This document shows, in pieces, positions 45,420-54,251 of a stretch of 64,000 bases of DNA; position 1 is the first letter of the stretch, and each line of letters opens with the position of its first letter. Position numbers and translations under genes: made by a program. The stretch comes from Mesorhizobium loti (GTDB lineage: Bacteria; Pseudomonadota; Alphaproteobacteria; Rhizobiales; Rhizobiaceae): contig AP017605.1 in the NCBI GenBank assembly GCA_002356515.1, forward strand, positions 6,867,020 through 6,931,019. The letters are read 5' to 3'. Below the pieces are notes generated by a model. The model saw only the letters and a list, made by a program, of their open reading frames with translations. It had not been told where the DNA came from and searched no databases.

Positions 45420-47836
45420 TCCCGACCCGTTTCGCTTGCCGTCGAACCGACGTTGCCGTCCTCTCCATATTCGTGCTTACGCAGTTCGATACTTTCAGTT
45501 GCCCTCCTGCGTTCCTCCTCTGAGATCTGTTTGAGCGCCTTTATGAAACGGCGGCCAAAGTCCCGAACTCTAGGCCTGTCATCATTTTCCCAAGGCCTTA
45601 ACGCTTCGATCTTCTCCTCATAAGCTTCAGCAAAGCCGAATTCCCCCGTTACGACTCCTGTAGATTGCAGCACAATGCTGACTTCAGTAGTGAGGCTGCT
45701 CTCTTCTGGTATGGCGGCAATGATTTCCTTGCAAATATCGTATAGAAACTTCTCTCCTTCGTAGTTTCTGAGTATATAAACGACAAATCGCAAGTATTTC
45801 TCAGATTTCAATCCAATGAAGTCGTATAACTTGTTCGCAAAGTTTTGGGGAAATTCTGGAAAGATAATTTTCAGAAGCCTCGCGCCGCCGTAAAAGAAGC
45901 CGTCTTCGTTCGTTTCGAACCAACCTCTGACCTCGTCGACGACGAGATCGAGTGACCTCCCGAGCGGCCTTTGGAGGCTATGGAAGCTAAACGGGATCGC
46001 ACTGTAGGATCTGTTCCTCGCGCGGCCGCTGAGTGCCAGTCTGCGATTAAAGAATTTAAGCACCTCAGCAGGGTTGCGCTCAGCAAGCGGCGTCAATACG
46101 TCCTCGGCGTGATAATCAATATCATCTAAGTGCAACAACCCGTTCAGAACTATCTCGCGGCCGGCCGCGTCCAGATCTGCGAAGACATGTTGCGTTGATC
46201 CTCTGTACCAGACTTCGTTTATCCAGCTGGCGTCGCCCAGCGACGCTGCAACTTTGATGGAAGGTAAGGCAAATTTGGGAATTAAAGCCGGTTGAGTAAG
46301 GTAGTTCGATGCTGCTGCGCCAACAATAAGGTTGAGCCCGGTTAGGTCCTGCCGTCCGGCATAGATTTCAAACAGCGACTGCATGAGGCCTTCGTCAACA
46401 TCCTTGTTGAGATAGAAGAGCTTCGTGACTGCGAAGAGGTCGCGGCCCTGGGTTATGCGAGCGATCAAGAGCTGCCGCAAGTTCTCCTTCCCAGAACTGG
46501 TCCATACTCCCCGAAAGATGGGAACCTCAAACTTCAGAATATCTTCGTGGTTTTCACGCAGAAGCGTTAAAGCGAGATCGGGGCGATGTTCCGCGAAGAG
46601 CTGCAGGAACTCATAAAACTTCGGGAACGTCGCTAAATCGTTCGACTGAGTTTGCGCGAAGGCGATGATCCTCTGCCGCCACCTCTCCCATGTGTCGTTT
46701 GTGATGCTAAGTGCGTATTCGCGTGCCTTCCGAGACCTATATTCCTCAACTGCCTGAAAATCCGGACCTGCTTCCCTCCTGTCTTCCCATCGTTCGAAAA
46801 TGCCATTGAAACCCACCAGATCGCGGTAAATGCCATATTCGGTAAGAGTATTAAGCCTATCGCGTATCTTGAGGGCAGCAGTCTCAACAGCCTTGGTTGG
46901 GGCATGATAAAAGCGCCAGAACACCTCATGTTCAAGCTTCTGCACAATCTGAAACGGCTCATCTGGCAATCGCGCGTAAAGAAAGTCGAGCACATCGACG
47001 GTATCGGTCGATATCATTTGCACGACTTCCTCGCCGTAACCTTTGTGATCTGGCAGGCGCGTCGCCTCCATCATTGCGTTGATAACTGACTCCTTCACCG
47101 CAACGGCTGTTGCATCCGCATAAATTTGTTGCAGGAGTTTCAATGAACGGTGCCGTACATTAACGACGTCAGGAACAGCCGGAACAGCACCGCTTTTCCA
47201 GGTCACACTTCGATAGTCTGATGAGGTACCAGTGATGTTTGGCGAGAGTAGGTTGCCACAGGCTGCTAATACCGCCCTGCTAAATTGGTTCAGAGTTGTG
47301 GTGGTCTGATCCTCCAGCCATGCCACCACTTCCATCTGAGGGCTCGCCCCAAGCCCGACGCGATCGGAGGTTGTGAAGAATACATCGATGTTGAACTCAG
47401 CTAGGTGACCGAGGCATTCCAAAGATTTATTAGCAACCATCTCATCGTTGTAAGCAGAAAATCGCACGAATATCTCGGTTATTTCGCGAGTGCGGAAGTA
47501 TCTAATTCGTGAAAGCAGGTCGAGGGCCGCCGAAATTAGGCGTTCCTTTGTTTCGTATTGAGCAACCAAAGGGCTATCTTGGCTACGGATGATGTCCAAT
47601 GAGTCTAGCCGGTGTAAAAAGCTACCGATGGATTGAACAGCTAAATCAGGTACCCGGAAAGCGAAAACGTCAAATAAATCTATCTGCTCACGCAGGGCCG
47701 CGAAGCGCGCGTCGCTTTCTAAGACTTCGATTATTTTCCTAGCTTCTCTCTCGAGAGATTTGTCCGACGTCTTCGCCGGTGTGCGAGCCAGTTGCCTTAG
47801 AAGCTTCATCTTTGAGGACACAGCCAGAGAACTCAT
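45416..47836 (-). CDS. Large helical-repeat-like protein of the low-GC island
   Basis: I do not recognise this protein of 806 residues. It is rich in short amphipathic helices such as ERLISAALDLLSRIRYF, LNQFSRAVLAACGNLL, HRSLKLLQQIYADATAVAV and ENLRQLLIARITQGRDLF, spread over the whole length. This resembles HEAT/ARM-type scaffolds. There is no signal peptide, membrane segment or visible catalytic motif. The start overlaps the stop of the upstream nuclease-like gene by four bases, so the two form an operon. Base composition is far lower in GC than the surroundings (25 G+C in the 60 bases from 47401). A sensor or scaffold partner in a defence-like pair is my inference. Confidence 0.75.
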   Translation of the reverse strand: MSSLAVSSKMKLLRQLARTPAKTSDKSLEREARKIIEVLESDARFAALREQIDLFDVFAFRVPDLAVQSIGSFLHRLDSLDIIRSQDSPLVAQYETKERLISAALDLLSRIRYFRTREITEIFVRFSAYNDEMVANKSLECLGHLAEFNIDVFFTTSDRVGLGASPQMEVVAWLEDQTTTTLNQFSRAVLAACGNLLSPNITGTSSDYRSVTWKSGAVPAVPDVVNVRHRSLKLLQQIYADATAVAVKESVINAMMEATRLPDHKGYGEEVVQMISTDTVDVLDFLYARLPDEPFQIVQKLEHEVFWRFYHAPTKAVETAALKIRDRLNTLTEYGIYRDLVGFNGIFERWEDRREAGPDFQAVEEYRSRKAREYALSITNDTWERWRQRIIAFAQTQSNDLATFPKFYEFLQLFAEHRPDLALTLLRENHEDILKFEVPIFRGVWTSSGKENLRQLLIARITQGRDLFAVTKLFYLNKDVDEGLMQSLFEIYAGRQDLTGLNLIVGAAASNYLTQPALIPKFALPSIKVAASLGDASWINEVWYRGSTQHVFADLDAAGREIVLNGLLHLDDIDYHAEDVLTPLAERNPAEVLKFFNRRLALSGRARNRSYSAIPFSFHSLQRPLGRSLDLVVDEVRGWFETNEDGFFYGGARLLKIIFPEFPQNFANKLYDFIGLKSEKYLRFVVYILRNYEGEKFLYDICKEIIAAIPEESSLTTEVSIVLQSTGVVTGEFGFAEAYEEKIEALRPWENDDRPRVRDFGRRFIKALKQISEEERRRATESIELRKHEYGEDGNVGSTASETGRE

Positions 47837-48705
47837 GCGTCCAACTCCTGCAAAAGTTCGCCCATCAGGCTGTCCGCTGCTTGCAGGCAGACCTCTTCAA
47901 CGATTGGGAGATAATGATTGTCAGTTACCTTGATCAGCCCAGCCTGCTCGAGGCGCTGCGCATTTAAGACCACAATATCATCCTGATGCCCCAGCTTGGC
48001 AATCCTACCATGAACCTCCGCCTTCGTGGCGGGGTCGAACCACCAACTATAGCCGAGCAGACGGCGGCGAACCTCTTCATCTTCGTGACTAAGCCCATGC
48101 AACGCGTCGTGAAGCGCATTGATGTTAGCGGGAGCCGCTGGAGGCGGCTGGGCAGGAGGGGTTGGCGGAGTGCTCTGGTCGTATCGGCGGGACAGCAATT
48201 CATCAAAATCTGGGGAGAATTCCTGTCCATCCACAAAGCCCGGGATGAGGTTCCTCAGAGCTGTGTTTGGTAGCGCGAGAATTTCCCTCTCCAGATGACC
48301 TAAAGTCCATATCACCAGATCGATATTGGGGTACCGTTCTCGAAGCTTGTGGAGGAGTTCATTCGCTTTAGCAGGCGTCTCTCTTTGATTGTGAACAAAA
48401 ATCCATCGTGTCATCCGGTTTCCGAAATGGGCACGGGCTCCCTCGAAATCCCTTTCAATCTTGCCCTCGACCTCCCGAGCGGCAAACTGCTCAGGGGCGT
48501 TGCATTGGAATACGGTTAGGGTCGATCGTCGATAACCATCGCATTTGAAGTCGCCGTATCTTCCCTGAGGTTTCCAAGGTTCAAAATCTTCGCCCCAGAT
48601 CTCGATCGCCGCCGATGTGAAAAATCGTTCGAACTCCGCGCCCTTCTTTTCAAGCAAGGCGGATTTTATCAGCAAGGAAAGCAGCAATCTGTCCGAGCCC
48701 GACAT
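47833..48705 (-). CDS. Putative restriction-endonuclease-like protein of the island
   Basis: This protein of 290 residues has three parts. Residues 1-150 show an acidic residue Glu24 (GAEFERFF), then GRYGDFKCDGY (Asp52, Lys54, Asp56), then TVFQCNAPE (Gln67), followed by an alternating strand-helix pattern (RWIFVHNQRE, NIDLVIWTLGHLE). This looks like a diverged PD-(D/E)xK nuclease fold, of a kind I associate with N-terminal modules of bacterial defence proteins; the usual final Lys is replaced. Residues 179-194 are a Pro-rich linker. Residues 195-290 look like a helical or winged-helix domain (NAQRLEQAGLIKVTDNHYLP). The fold call is inference. The gene is low in GC and overlaps the helical-repeat gene. 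Confidence 0.7.
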   Translation of the reverse strand: MSGSDRLLLSLLIKSALLEKKGAEFERFFTSAAIEIWGEDFEPWKPQGRYGDFKCDGYRRSTLTVFQCNAPEQFAAREVEGKIERDFEGARAHFGNRMTRWIFVHNQRETPAKANELLHKLRERYPNIDLVIWTLGHLEREILALPNTALRNLIPGFVDGQEFSPDFDELLSRRYDQSTPPTPPAQPPPAAPANINALHDALHGLSHEDEEVRRRLLGYSWWFDPATKAEVHGRIAKLGHQDDIVVLNAQRLEQAGLIKVTDNHYLPIVEEVCLQAADSLMGELLQELDA

Positions 48706-48927
48706 TCGCTTAAAGCGTCCCCTCCGTCGATCCCAAGCAGGTGCATACGGCGCCGTTGGGCCAGTGAGGCTCTTATCGCGCGAATCATATCTGGTAAAGG
48801 ACCGGGGCTACGCGGCCCGGTTATCGCCGTTTTCCAGTAGAGCTGCGAAACGGCTTCCGTCCGGAAACGCGTCAACATAAGAGGCGGTCCATCGTTGCGA
48901 GAAACGATGAACCGCTCAAAGTTTACC

Positions 48928-50982
48928 TCAACGCAGCGCCGCCGCGATGTTGCCGCCGTCGACCGTCGTCACGTCGGCGGTGGTGCGTTCGGCCAGCGCA
49001 TGGTGCAGGAAGGCCTGCGCCACATCCTGTGCCGTCACTTCCTGGCCGAGCAGATTGCCGGACATGTATTCCTTCTCCGACACGCCGCGCGCGCCGGAGC
49101 GGCTGGCGATCATGGCATCGGTCAAAATGCCGGAACGGATGCGGTCGGCGTTGACGGCGTTCGAACGGATGCCATGGGCGCCGTAGTCGAGCGCGTATTG
49201 CCTGGACAGGAACAAAGTCGCCGCCTTCGGCACGCCGTAGGCGCCGAATTTCGGACCAGGATTAACCGCCTGCTTGGAGGTGTTGAACAGAAGCACACCG
49301 CCTGTGCCCTGTTCCAGCATGATGCGCACGGCGTTCTGCGCCACCGACTGGTGGGCGAAGAAATTGAGCTCGAAACTCTTGCGTAGCAGCGCGTCGTCGA
49401 GCTCGCCGATCCGGCCTTCCCAGGCCGCGCCCGCATTGGAGACCAGAATGTCGACGCCGCCGAAGACGGCCACCGCCTTGTCGAAGGCGGCCCGCACCTG
49501 GGCCGGGTCGGTGATGTCGGCTGCGACGCCGATAGAATTGTTGCCGGCCTTCTTGGCGGCATCGGCGGCCTTGTCGCCATCGAGATCGACGACGACGGCA
49601 TGGGCGCCATTGTCGGCGAACAGCTTTGCCGTCGCGGCCCCGATCGCGCCGGCGCCGCCGGTGATCAGCACCACTTGGCCGGTCAGCGGCTTCGGCTTGT
49701 TGGAGGCAAGCTTGGCCTGTTCCAGCGACCAGTATTCCAGCGGGAACAAATCGGCCTTGGACAGTGGGTGGAAACGGCCGACCGCCTCGGCGCCGCGCAC
49801 CGCCTCGATCCACATTTCGCCGACATCGGAGGCGATCCTGGCATCCTTCAGCGTGCGGCCATGGCCAAACATGCCGAGCCCCGGTACCAGCGTCAGCCGC
49901 GGCATCGGGTCGAGCATGGTGCGCTTGACGTCGTCGAGCGCGTCATTGGTCTCGAAATAGGCGCGATACTCCTTGGCGAAGGCGTCGACATGGCTCTTAA
50001 TGACGGCCTTGTAGTCGCCAACCTTGTCGCCATCGGGCGCAGGCACCGCCATCGGCCCGGTCTTGATGCGGATCGAAAGATCCGGCGTCGACACGCCGCG
50101 GCTGGCATAGTCGGCAATCGCAGCCGAATTGATGAAATCGACAATCGCGTCCGACGTGCGGAAATCAGAGATCATACGGTCGAAGCGGCCTTCACCACGC
50201 GCCACCGCGACGGCGCCGCGCAGCATCGGCGCAATGGACGCCGGCGTCGCGAGCCTTGCCGGCAGCGTCGCCTTTGCAGACTTCGGCTTGGCGTTTTTGG
50301 CGACGTACTCCTCGGCGACGTTCACATAGTGGATCATCCGGTCGTAGGCCTGTCTGGCATCGTCGCCGAAGGTGAAGATGCCGTGCTTGTCGAGGATCAG
50401 GCCTTCGACCGACGGATCGGCATCGAACACATCGGCCGCCGCCTTGGCGAGGTCGAAGCCCGGCATGATGTAGGGCACGTAACCCATCTTGGTGCCGAAC
50501 ACCGTTTTCACCAGCGGCTTTGAGTCTTCCTGGTCGACGATCGCCAGGATGGCGGTCGAATGGGTGTGGTCGACAAATTTGTGCGGCAGGAAGGCATGCA
50601 GCAGCGTCTCGACCGACGGGTTGGGCGAAGAGGGGTCGATGAGGTTCGCCCGCTGCAGCGCCACCATGTCCTCGTCGGCGAGCTTGTCCAGCGCGCGCGC
50701 CTTGAGCAGGGCGCCCATCTTGACCGCCGGCAGGCCTTGCGGCTCGATGACGGCCATGTCCCAGCCGCTGCCCTTGACGCACAACACATCCCATTCATCG
50801 CCGACAAGGTCGGTCGCCTTGATCTTGCAGGAGGTGTTGCCGCCGCCATGCAGGACCAGCTGCGGCACGCCGCCCAAGAGCCGCGTCGTGTAGACGCGCA
50901 GCGCGAGGTCGCGGCCGACGCCTTTCTTCGCATAGTCGGCGACGAGTCTCTCGGCTGCGTCGTCGTTCCACAAATTCTTCAT
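48928..50982 (-). CDS. Bifunctional class II aldolase / short-chain dehydrogenase, RhaD-like
   Basis: This is a fusion of 684 residues. Residues 1 to about 410 form a class II aldolase domain (LVLHGGGNTSCKIKATDL, FVDHTHSTAILAI, LILDKHGIFTFGDD). From about 430 there is an NAD-binding short-chain dehydrogenase domain (VLITGGAGAIGAATAKLF, with YGVPK as the Tyr-x3-Lys pair). This architecture is RhaD of rhizobia, which cleaves rhamnulose 1-phosphate to DHAP and lactaldehyde and oxidises the latter. No other rhamnose gene is visible here; the neighbour is a SorC regulator. It could instead act on 5-deoxyribulose or methylthioribulose 1-phosphate. I chose ATG 50982; the ribosome binding site is weak. 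Confidence 0.83.
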   Translation of the reverse strand: MKNLWNDDAAERLVADYAKKGVGRDLALRVYTTRLLGGVPQLVLHGGGNTSCKIKATDLVGDEWDVLCVKGSGWDMAVIEPQGLPAVKMGALLKARALDKLADEDMVALQRANLIDPSSPNPSVETLLHAFLPHKFVDHTHSTAILAIVDQEDSKPLVKTVFGTKMGYVPYIMPGFDLAKAAADVFDADPSVEGLILDKHGIFTFGDDARQAYDRMIHYVNVAEEYVAKNAKPKSAKATLPARLATPASIAPMLRGAVAVARGEGRFDRMISDFRTSDAIVDFINSAAIADYASRGVSTPDLSIRIKTGPMAVPAPDGDKVGDYKAVIKSHVDAFAKEYRAYFETNDALDDVKRTMLDPMPRLTLVPGLGMFGHGRTLKDARIASDVGEMWIEAVRGAEAVGRFHPLSKADLFPLEYWSLEQAKLASNKPKPLTGQVVLITGGAGAIGAATAKLFADNGAHAVVVDLDGDKAADAAKKAGNNSIGVAADITDPAQVRAAFDKAVAVFGGVDILVSNAGAAWEGRIGELDDALLRKSFELNFFAHQSVAQNAVRIMLEQGTGGVLLFNTSKQAVNPGPKFGAYGVPKAATLFLSRQYALDYGAHGIRSNAVNADRIRSGILTDAMIASRSGARGVSEKEYMSGNLLGQEVTAQDVAQAFLHHALAERTTADVTTVDGGNIAAALR

Positions 50983-51068
50983 GTTCGCTTCGTCCAGTTG
51001 CTGTCTTGGGTGGTGAAACAGGAATGCCGCGACGCCTTGATGACAATGCGCCGGCGATGGGTTGCTTT

Positions 51069-52034
51069 TCAGGATGCTTTTTGTGATGCCGCTCCGGCAT
51101 GATCGAGCAGCCGCTGCGCCATATGCGCGCCGACCACCAGATGCGTGCAAAGCCCGCCGGCGAGTGCCGCCAGCAGCGGTTCGAACTTGCTGTCCTCCTG
51201 CACCACCATCAGGCGTTTTTCGATGGCACCGAGCGAGGCGAGTTCGGCCGAAATGACCCGGCGGTTGTAGCTGCAGTCGAGCGCCTCGCCCCTGGCGTCG
51301 ATGATCTGTCCGGCGATCACGCCGGCGGCACCGATGCCGCGCAGGGCGGCCATTTCGTCCGGGTTCAGCGCGCCGCATTTGACGACATGGCTGTCGGCGT
51401 CGACGGTACCGACCGAAAAAAGCGCGAGGTTGCAATCGCTGATGCCGGCCAACTGCTCACGGATCACCGGCTCGGCGCGCAGCGCACGCGCCAGCTCTTC
51501 GGTCGACAGCACCAGCGGCGCGTAGAAATTGAGCCCCTTGGCGTTGAGCCGGCGCGCGATTTCCATGGTGCACTGGTCTGGCCGATAGGAGTAGGGCGCG
51601 CCGAGATTGCCGCAGAGCTGGACCACCGTGACATCCTGCAGGTCGGCATAGGACATGATGTCGGCGATCATGTAGACGGTGCGGCCCCAGGCGACGCCGA
51701 TGCGGTCGCCCTTCTTGACCAGTTCGAGAAAGACGCTCGCCGCCAGCACGGCGATATCCGTCGACGGGTCGGGGATATGGCCGTTCTCCGGCGCGATCCA
51801 GACCGCGTCGAGTTTCAAGGCGTCCTCGAGTTTGCGCGCCATCACGTCGTCGGTGAACAGCTGGGTCGAGGTCGAGATGTTGACGATGCCGGTCTCGCGC
51901 GCCTTGCGCAGATACATCGCCACCGAAGCACGCGAAATGTTAAGCTGGCTTGCAACCTGGTCCTGCCGCAGGCCATGCGCATAATAGAGCCAGGCGGCTT
52001 TGTGAATGATTTGTTCTGCCGGTCGGATCGCCAT
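51069..52034 (-). CDS. SorC-family sugar-responsive regulator
   Basis: This regulator has 321 residues. The N-terminal HTH reads AAWLYYAHGLRQDQVASQLN and ISRASVAMYLRKARETGIVN, followed by the SorC effector domain (GDRIGVAWGRTVYMIADIM, LALFSVGTVDADSHV). GGAGG lies five bases before ATG 52034. It lies 86 bases upstream of the RhaD-like gene on the same strand and probably controls it. It is a different protein from the EryD-like regulator at 15238. Confidence 0.87.
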   Translation of the reverse strand: MAIRPAEQIIHKAAWLYYAHGLRQDQVASQLNISRASVAMYLRKARETGIVNISTSTQLFTDDVMARKLEDALKLDAVWIAPENGHIPDPSTDIAVLAASVFLELVKKGDRIGVAWGRTVYMIADIMSYADLQDVTVVQLCGNLGAPYSYRPDQCTMEIARRLNAKGLNFYAPLVLSTEELARALRAEPVIREQLAGISDCNLALFSVGTVDADSHVVKCGALNPDEMAALRGIGAAGVIAGQIIDARGEALDCSYNRRVISAELASLGAIEKRLMVVQEDSKFEPLLAALAGGLCTHLVVGAHMAQRLLDHAGAASQKAS

Positions 52035-52235
52035 GCCGCCTCCTTGGCTGACATTAGTCACGGCTCTCGACAAAAGTCAAATTTGGATGTGTGAGCGCGA
52101 TCGCCTCTCGGCAAGGTGCATCCGGGATCGCCATTCTACAAAGCCTGGATAGCATAGTATTTTCGGCCATTCAGGGGGATGGCCTGACGCGAGACCTAAG
52201 GTTAGAAAGCTCGAAAGGACTTTGGGGAGAACGGG

Positions 52236-53876
52236 ATGGGCAACCCTTACGAACAGGATCTGGACAGGAACGCGGCCAACCATCAGCCGCTGACGCCGCT
52301 CACCTATCTGGAACGCGCGGCAAAGACCTATCCCGACCACATCGCCATCGTCCATGGAAGCCAGCGCATCAGCTACCGCGATTTCTGGCGCCGCTCGCTG
52401 AAACTCGCCTCGGCGCTGCAAAAGCACGGCATCGGCAAGGGCGACACAGTCACCGTCATGCTGTCCAACACGCCGCCGATGCTGGAGGCGCATTTCGGCG
52501 TGCCGATGACCAAGGCGGTGCTGCACTCACTCAACACGCGGCTCGATGCCGCGGTCATCGCTTTCCAGCTCGACCATGCCGAAACCAAGGTGCTGATCGT
52601 CGACCGTGAATTCTCCGGCGTTGTCCGGCAGGCGCTCGATCTGGCCAAGGTCAAGCCGCTGGTCATCGACTATGACGATCCCGACTACGCCGCCGACGCA
52701 CCCTATCCGAAGGGGCAACGGATCGGCGCGCTCGACTACGAGGATTTTGTCGCCGGCGGCGACGAGGATTTCGCCTGGTCGATGCCGGACGACGAATGGG
52801 ACGCCATCTCGCTCAACTACACCTCCGGCACGACGGGCAATCCCAAGGGCGTCGTCTACCATCACCGCGGCGCGGCCCTGATGGCCTACACCAACACCAT
52901 CCATGCCGGCATGGCCAAGCATGCGGTCTATCTCTGGACGCTGCCCATGTTCCATTGCAATGGCTGGTGTTTTCCGTGGACGCTGGCCGTCCAGGCCGGC
53001 ACCCATGTCTGCCTGCGCTGGGTGCGGCCGAAGCCGATCTACGACGCCATCGCCGACCATGGCGTCACCCATCTCTGCGGCGCGCCGGTCGTGATGTCGG
53101 TGCTCATCAACGCCCGGGATGAGGACAAGCGCACGTTCGCCCAGACGGTGACCTTCAACACCGCGGCCGCGCCGCCGCCGGAAGCCGTGCTGTCGGGCAT
53201 GGCCGACGCCGGCTTTGCCGTCACCCATCTCTATGGCCTGACCGAAACCTATGGCCCGGCGGTGGTCAACGAATGGCATGGCGAATGGGACGCTCTCGCA
53301 AAGGGCGAGCGCAGCGCCAAGAAAGCAAGGCAGGGCGTGCGCTACGCCGCGCTCGAAGGCCTGACCGTCATGGACCCCGAAACGATGCAGGCGACGCCGG
53401 CCGACGGCGAAACCATCGGCGAGGTCATGTTCCGCGGCAACATCGTCATGAAGGGCTATCTGAAAAACCGCAAAGCCAGCGACGAAGCCTTCGCCGGCGG
53501 CTGGTTCCATTCCGGCGATCTCGGCGTCATGCATCCCGACGGCTACATCCAACTCAAGGACCGCTCCAAGGACATCATCATCTCGGGCGGCGAGAACATT
53601 TCCTCGATCGAGGTCGAGGACGCGCTCTACAAACATCCGTCCGTTGCTTCCTGCGGCGTGGTGGCACGCCATGACGACAAATGGGGCGAGGTGCCGGTTG
53701 CCTATGTCGAGCTGAAGCCGGGCAAGGCGGCGACCGAGGCCGAGATCATCGAGCACTGCCGCACGCTGCTTGCCCGCTTCAAAGTGCCGAAAGCGGTGAT
53801 TTTCGCCGAAATACCGAAGACGTCGACGGGCAAGATCCAGAAGTTCCGGCTGCGGGAAATGGCGAAGGGTACCTAA
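52236..53876 (+). CDS. Acyl-CoA synthetase (AMP-forming)
   Basis: This adenylate-forming ligase of 546 residues activates a carboxylic acid to its CoA thioester. Motifs are YTSGTTGNPKGVVYHHRG (phosphate loop), YGLTETYGPAV, DRSKDIIISGGENISSIEVE and the C-terminal catalytic Lys in PKTSTGKIQKF. The length and N-terminus (LTPLTYLERAAKTYPDHIAI) fit the medium-chain or general acyl-CoA ligase group. It is monocistronic and divergent from the SorC gene, with 200 bases between. The substrate is unknown. Confidence 0.9.
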   Translation: MGNPYEQDLDRNAANHQPLTPLTYLERAAKTYPDHIAIVHGSQRISYRDFWRRSLKLASALQKHGIGKGDTVTVMLSNTPPMLEAHFGVPMTKAVLHSLNTRLDAAVIAFQLDHAETKVLIVDREFSGVVRQALDLAKVKPLVIDYDDPDYAADAPYPKGQRIGALDYEDFVAGGDEDFAWSMPDDEWDAISLNYTSGTTGNPKGVVYHHRGAALMAYTNTIHAGMAKHAVYLWTLPMFHCNGWCFPWTLAVQAGTHVCLRWVRPKPIYDAIADHGVTHLCGAPVVMSVLINARDEDKRTFAQTVTFNTAAAPPPEAVLSGMADAGFAVTHLYGLTETYGPAVVNEWHGEWDALAKGERSAKKARQGVRYAALEGLTVMDPETMQATPADGETIGEVMFRGNIVMKGYLKNRKASDEAFAGGWFHSGDLGVMHPDGYIQLKDRSKDIIISGGENISSIEVEDALYKHPSVASCGVVARHDDKWGEVPVAYVELKPGKAATEAEIIEHCRTLLARFKVPKAVIFAEIPKTSTGKIQKFRLREMAKGT

Positions 53877-53879
53877 CGT

Positions 53880-54087
53880 CGTCATCCCTGGGTGGAGCAG
53901 TCGCGAAGCGACGTCGCGGAAACCTGGGATCTATACCGCGACCTCGCGGCCGTGCTCCAACGGTTGAGAATGGTTCGGCTTAGGAGCGTAAACCATTGAG
54001 TAACCACATTCTTTGACCAGGGTGCGGGAATGGGTCCTAGGGATCTGCGCCGGGTCGCTACGCTCCTTGCTTCGCTCTAGGATGACG
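53880..54087. repeat. Intergenic repeat-like element with CGTCATCC inverted ends
   Basis: The gap 53877-54251 has no gene. The stretch 53880-54087 begins with CGTCATCC and ends with GGATGACG. Both ends carry GAGC/GCGAAGCGAC-like palindromic blocks and CCTGGGATC or CCTAGGGATC segments. This is the style of the repeated intergenic elements common in rhizobial genomes. From 54090 to the TetR gene there is only its promoter and operator region. Confidence 0.55.
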
Positions 54088-54181
54088 AACTCACCGGAGC
54101 GGTCGCCAATCGCGAGGCCAGTTGTCGCGCCCGCCCACTGTCACCATCTGTCACCAATTATACGCGTACGTCGATTTCGCG

Positions 54182-54232
54182 TTGACATCCCGCCTTCTTC
54201 AATTTACGACTGACGAAAATTGAAATTCGTCA
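54182..54232 (+). promoter_or_regulatory. Promoter and TetR operator candidate
   Basis: TTGACA (54182-54187) with a possible -10 at TACGAC (54205-54210, 17-base spacing) precedes the inverted repeat TGACGAA (54211-54217) / TTCGTCA (54226-54232). The repeat sits over the predicted transcription start, 19 bases before the TetR ATG. Autorepression by TetR and co-control of the efflux genes is likely. Confidence 0.6.
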
Positions 54233-54251
54233 CTTGTCAAACGAAAGAGCT

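Noticed and set aside
45046..45468. 140-codon minus-strand frame overlapping the ddl remnant
   Set aside because: It is in a different frame from the recognisable ligase residues and is a composition shadow.
48617..48880. Small frames on both strands upstream of the island genes
   Set aside because: They overlap each other and the start of the nuclease-like gene and have no ribosome binding sites or family resemblance. I treat 48706-48927 as the island promoter and junction.
48706..48927. tRNA or attachment site at the right island edge
   Set aside because: I looked for a cloverleaf or a direct repeat of the left edge and found none. Only a short hairpin, ATCGTT/AACGAT at 48891-48908, is visible, probably the 3' hairpin of the RhaD-like gene.
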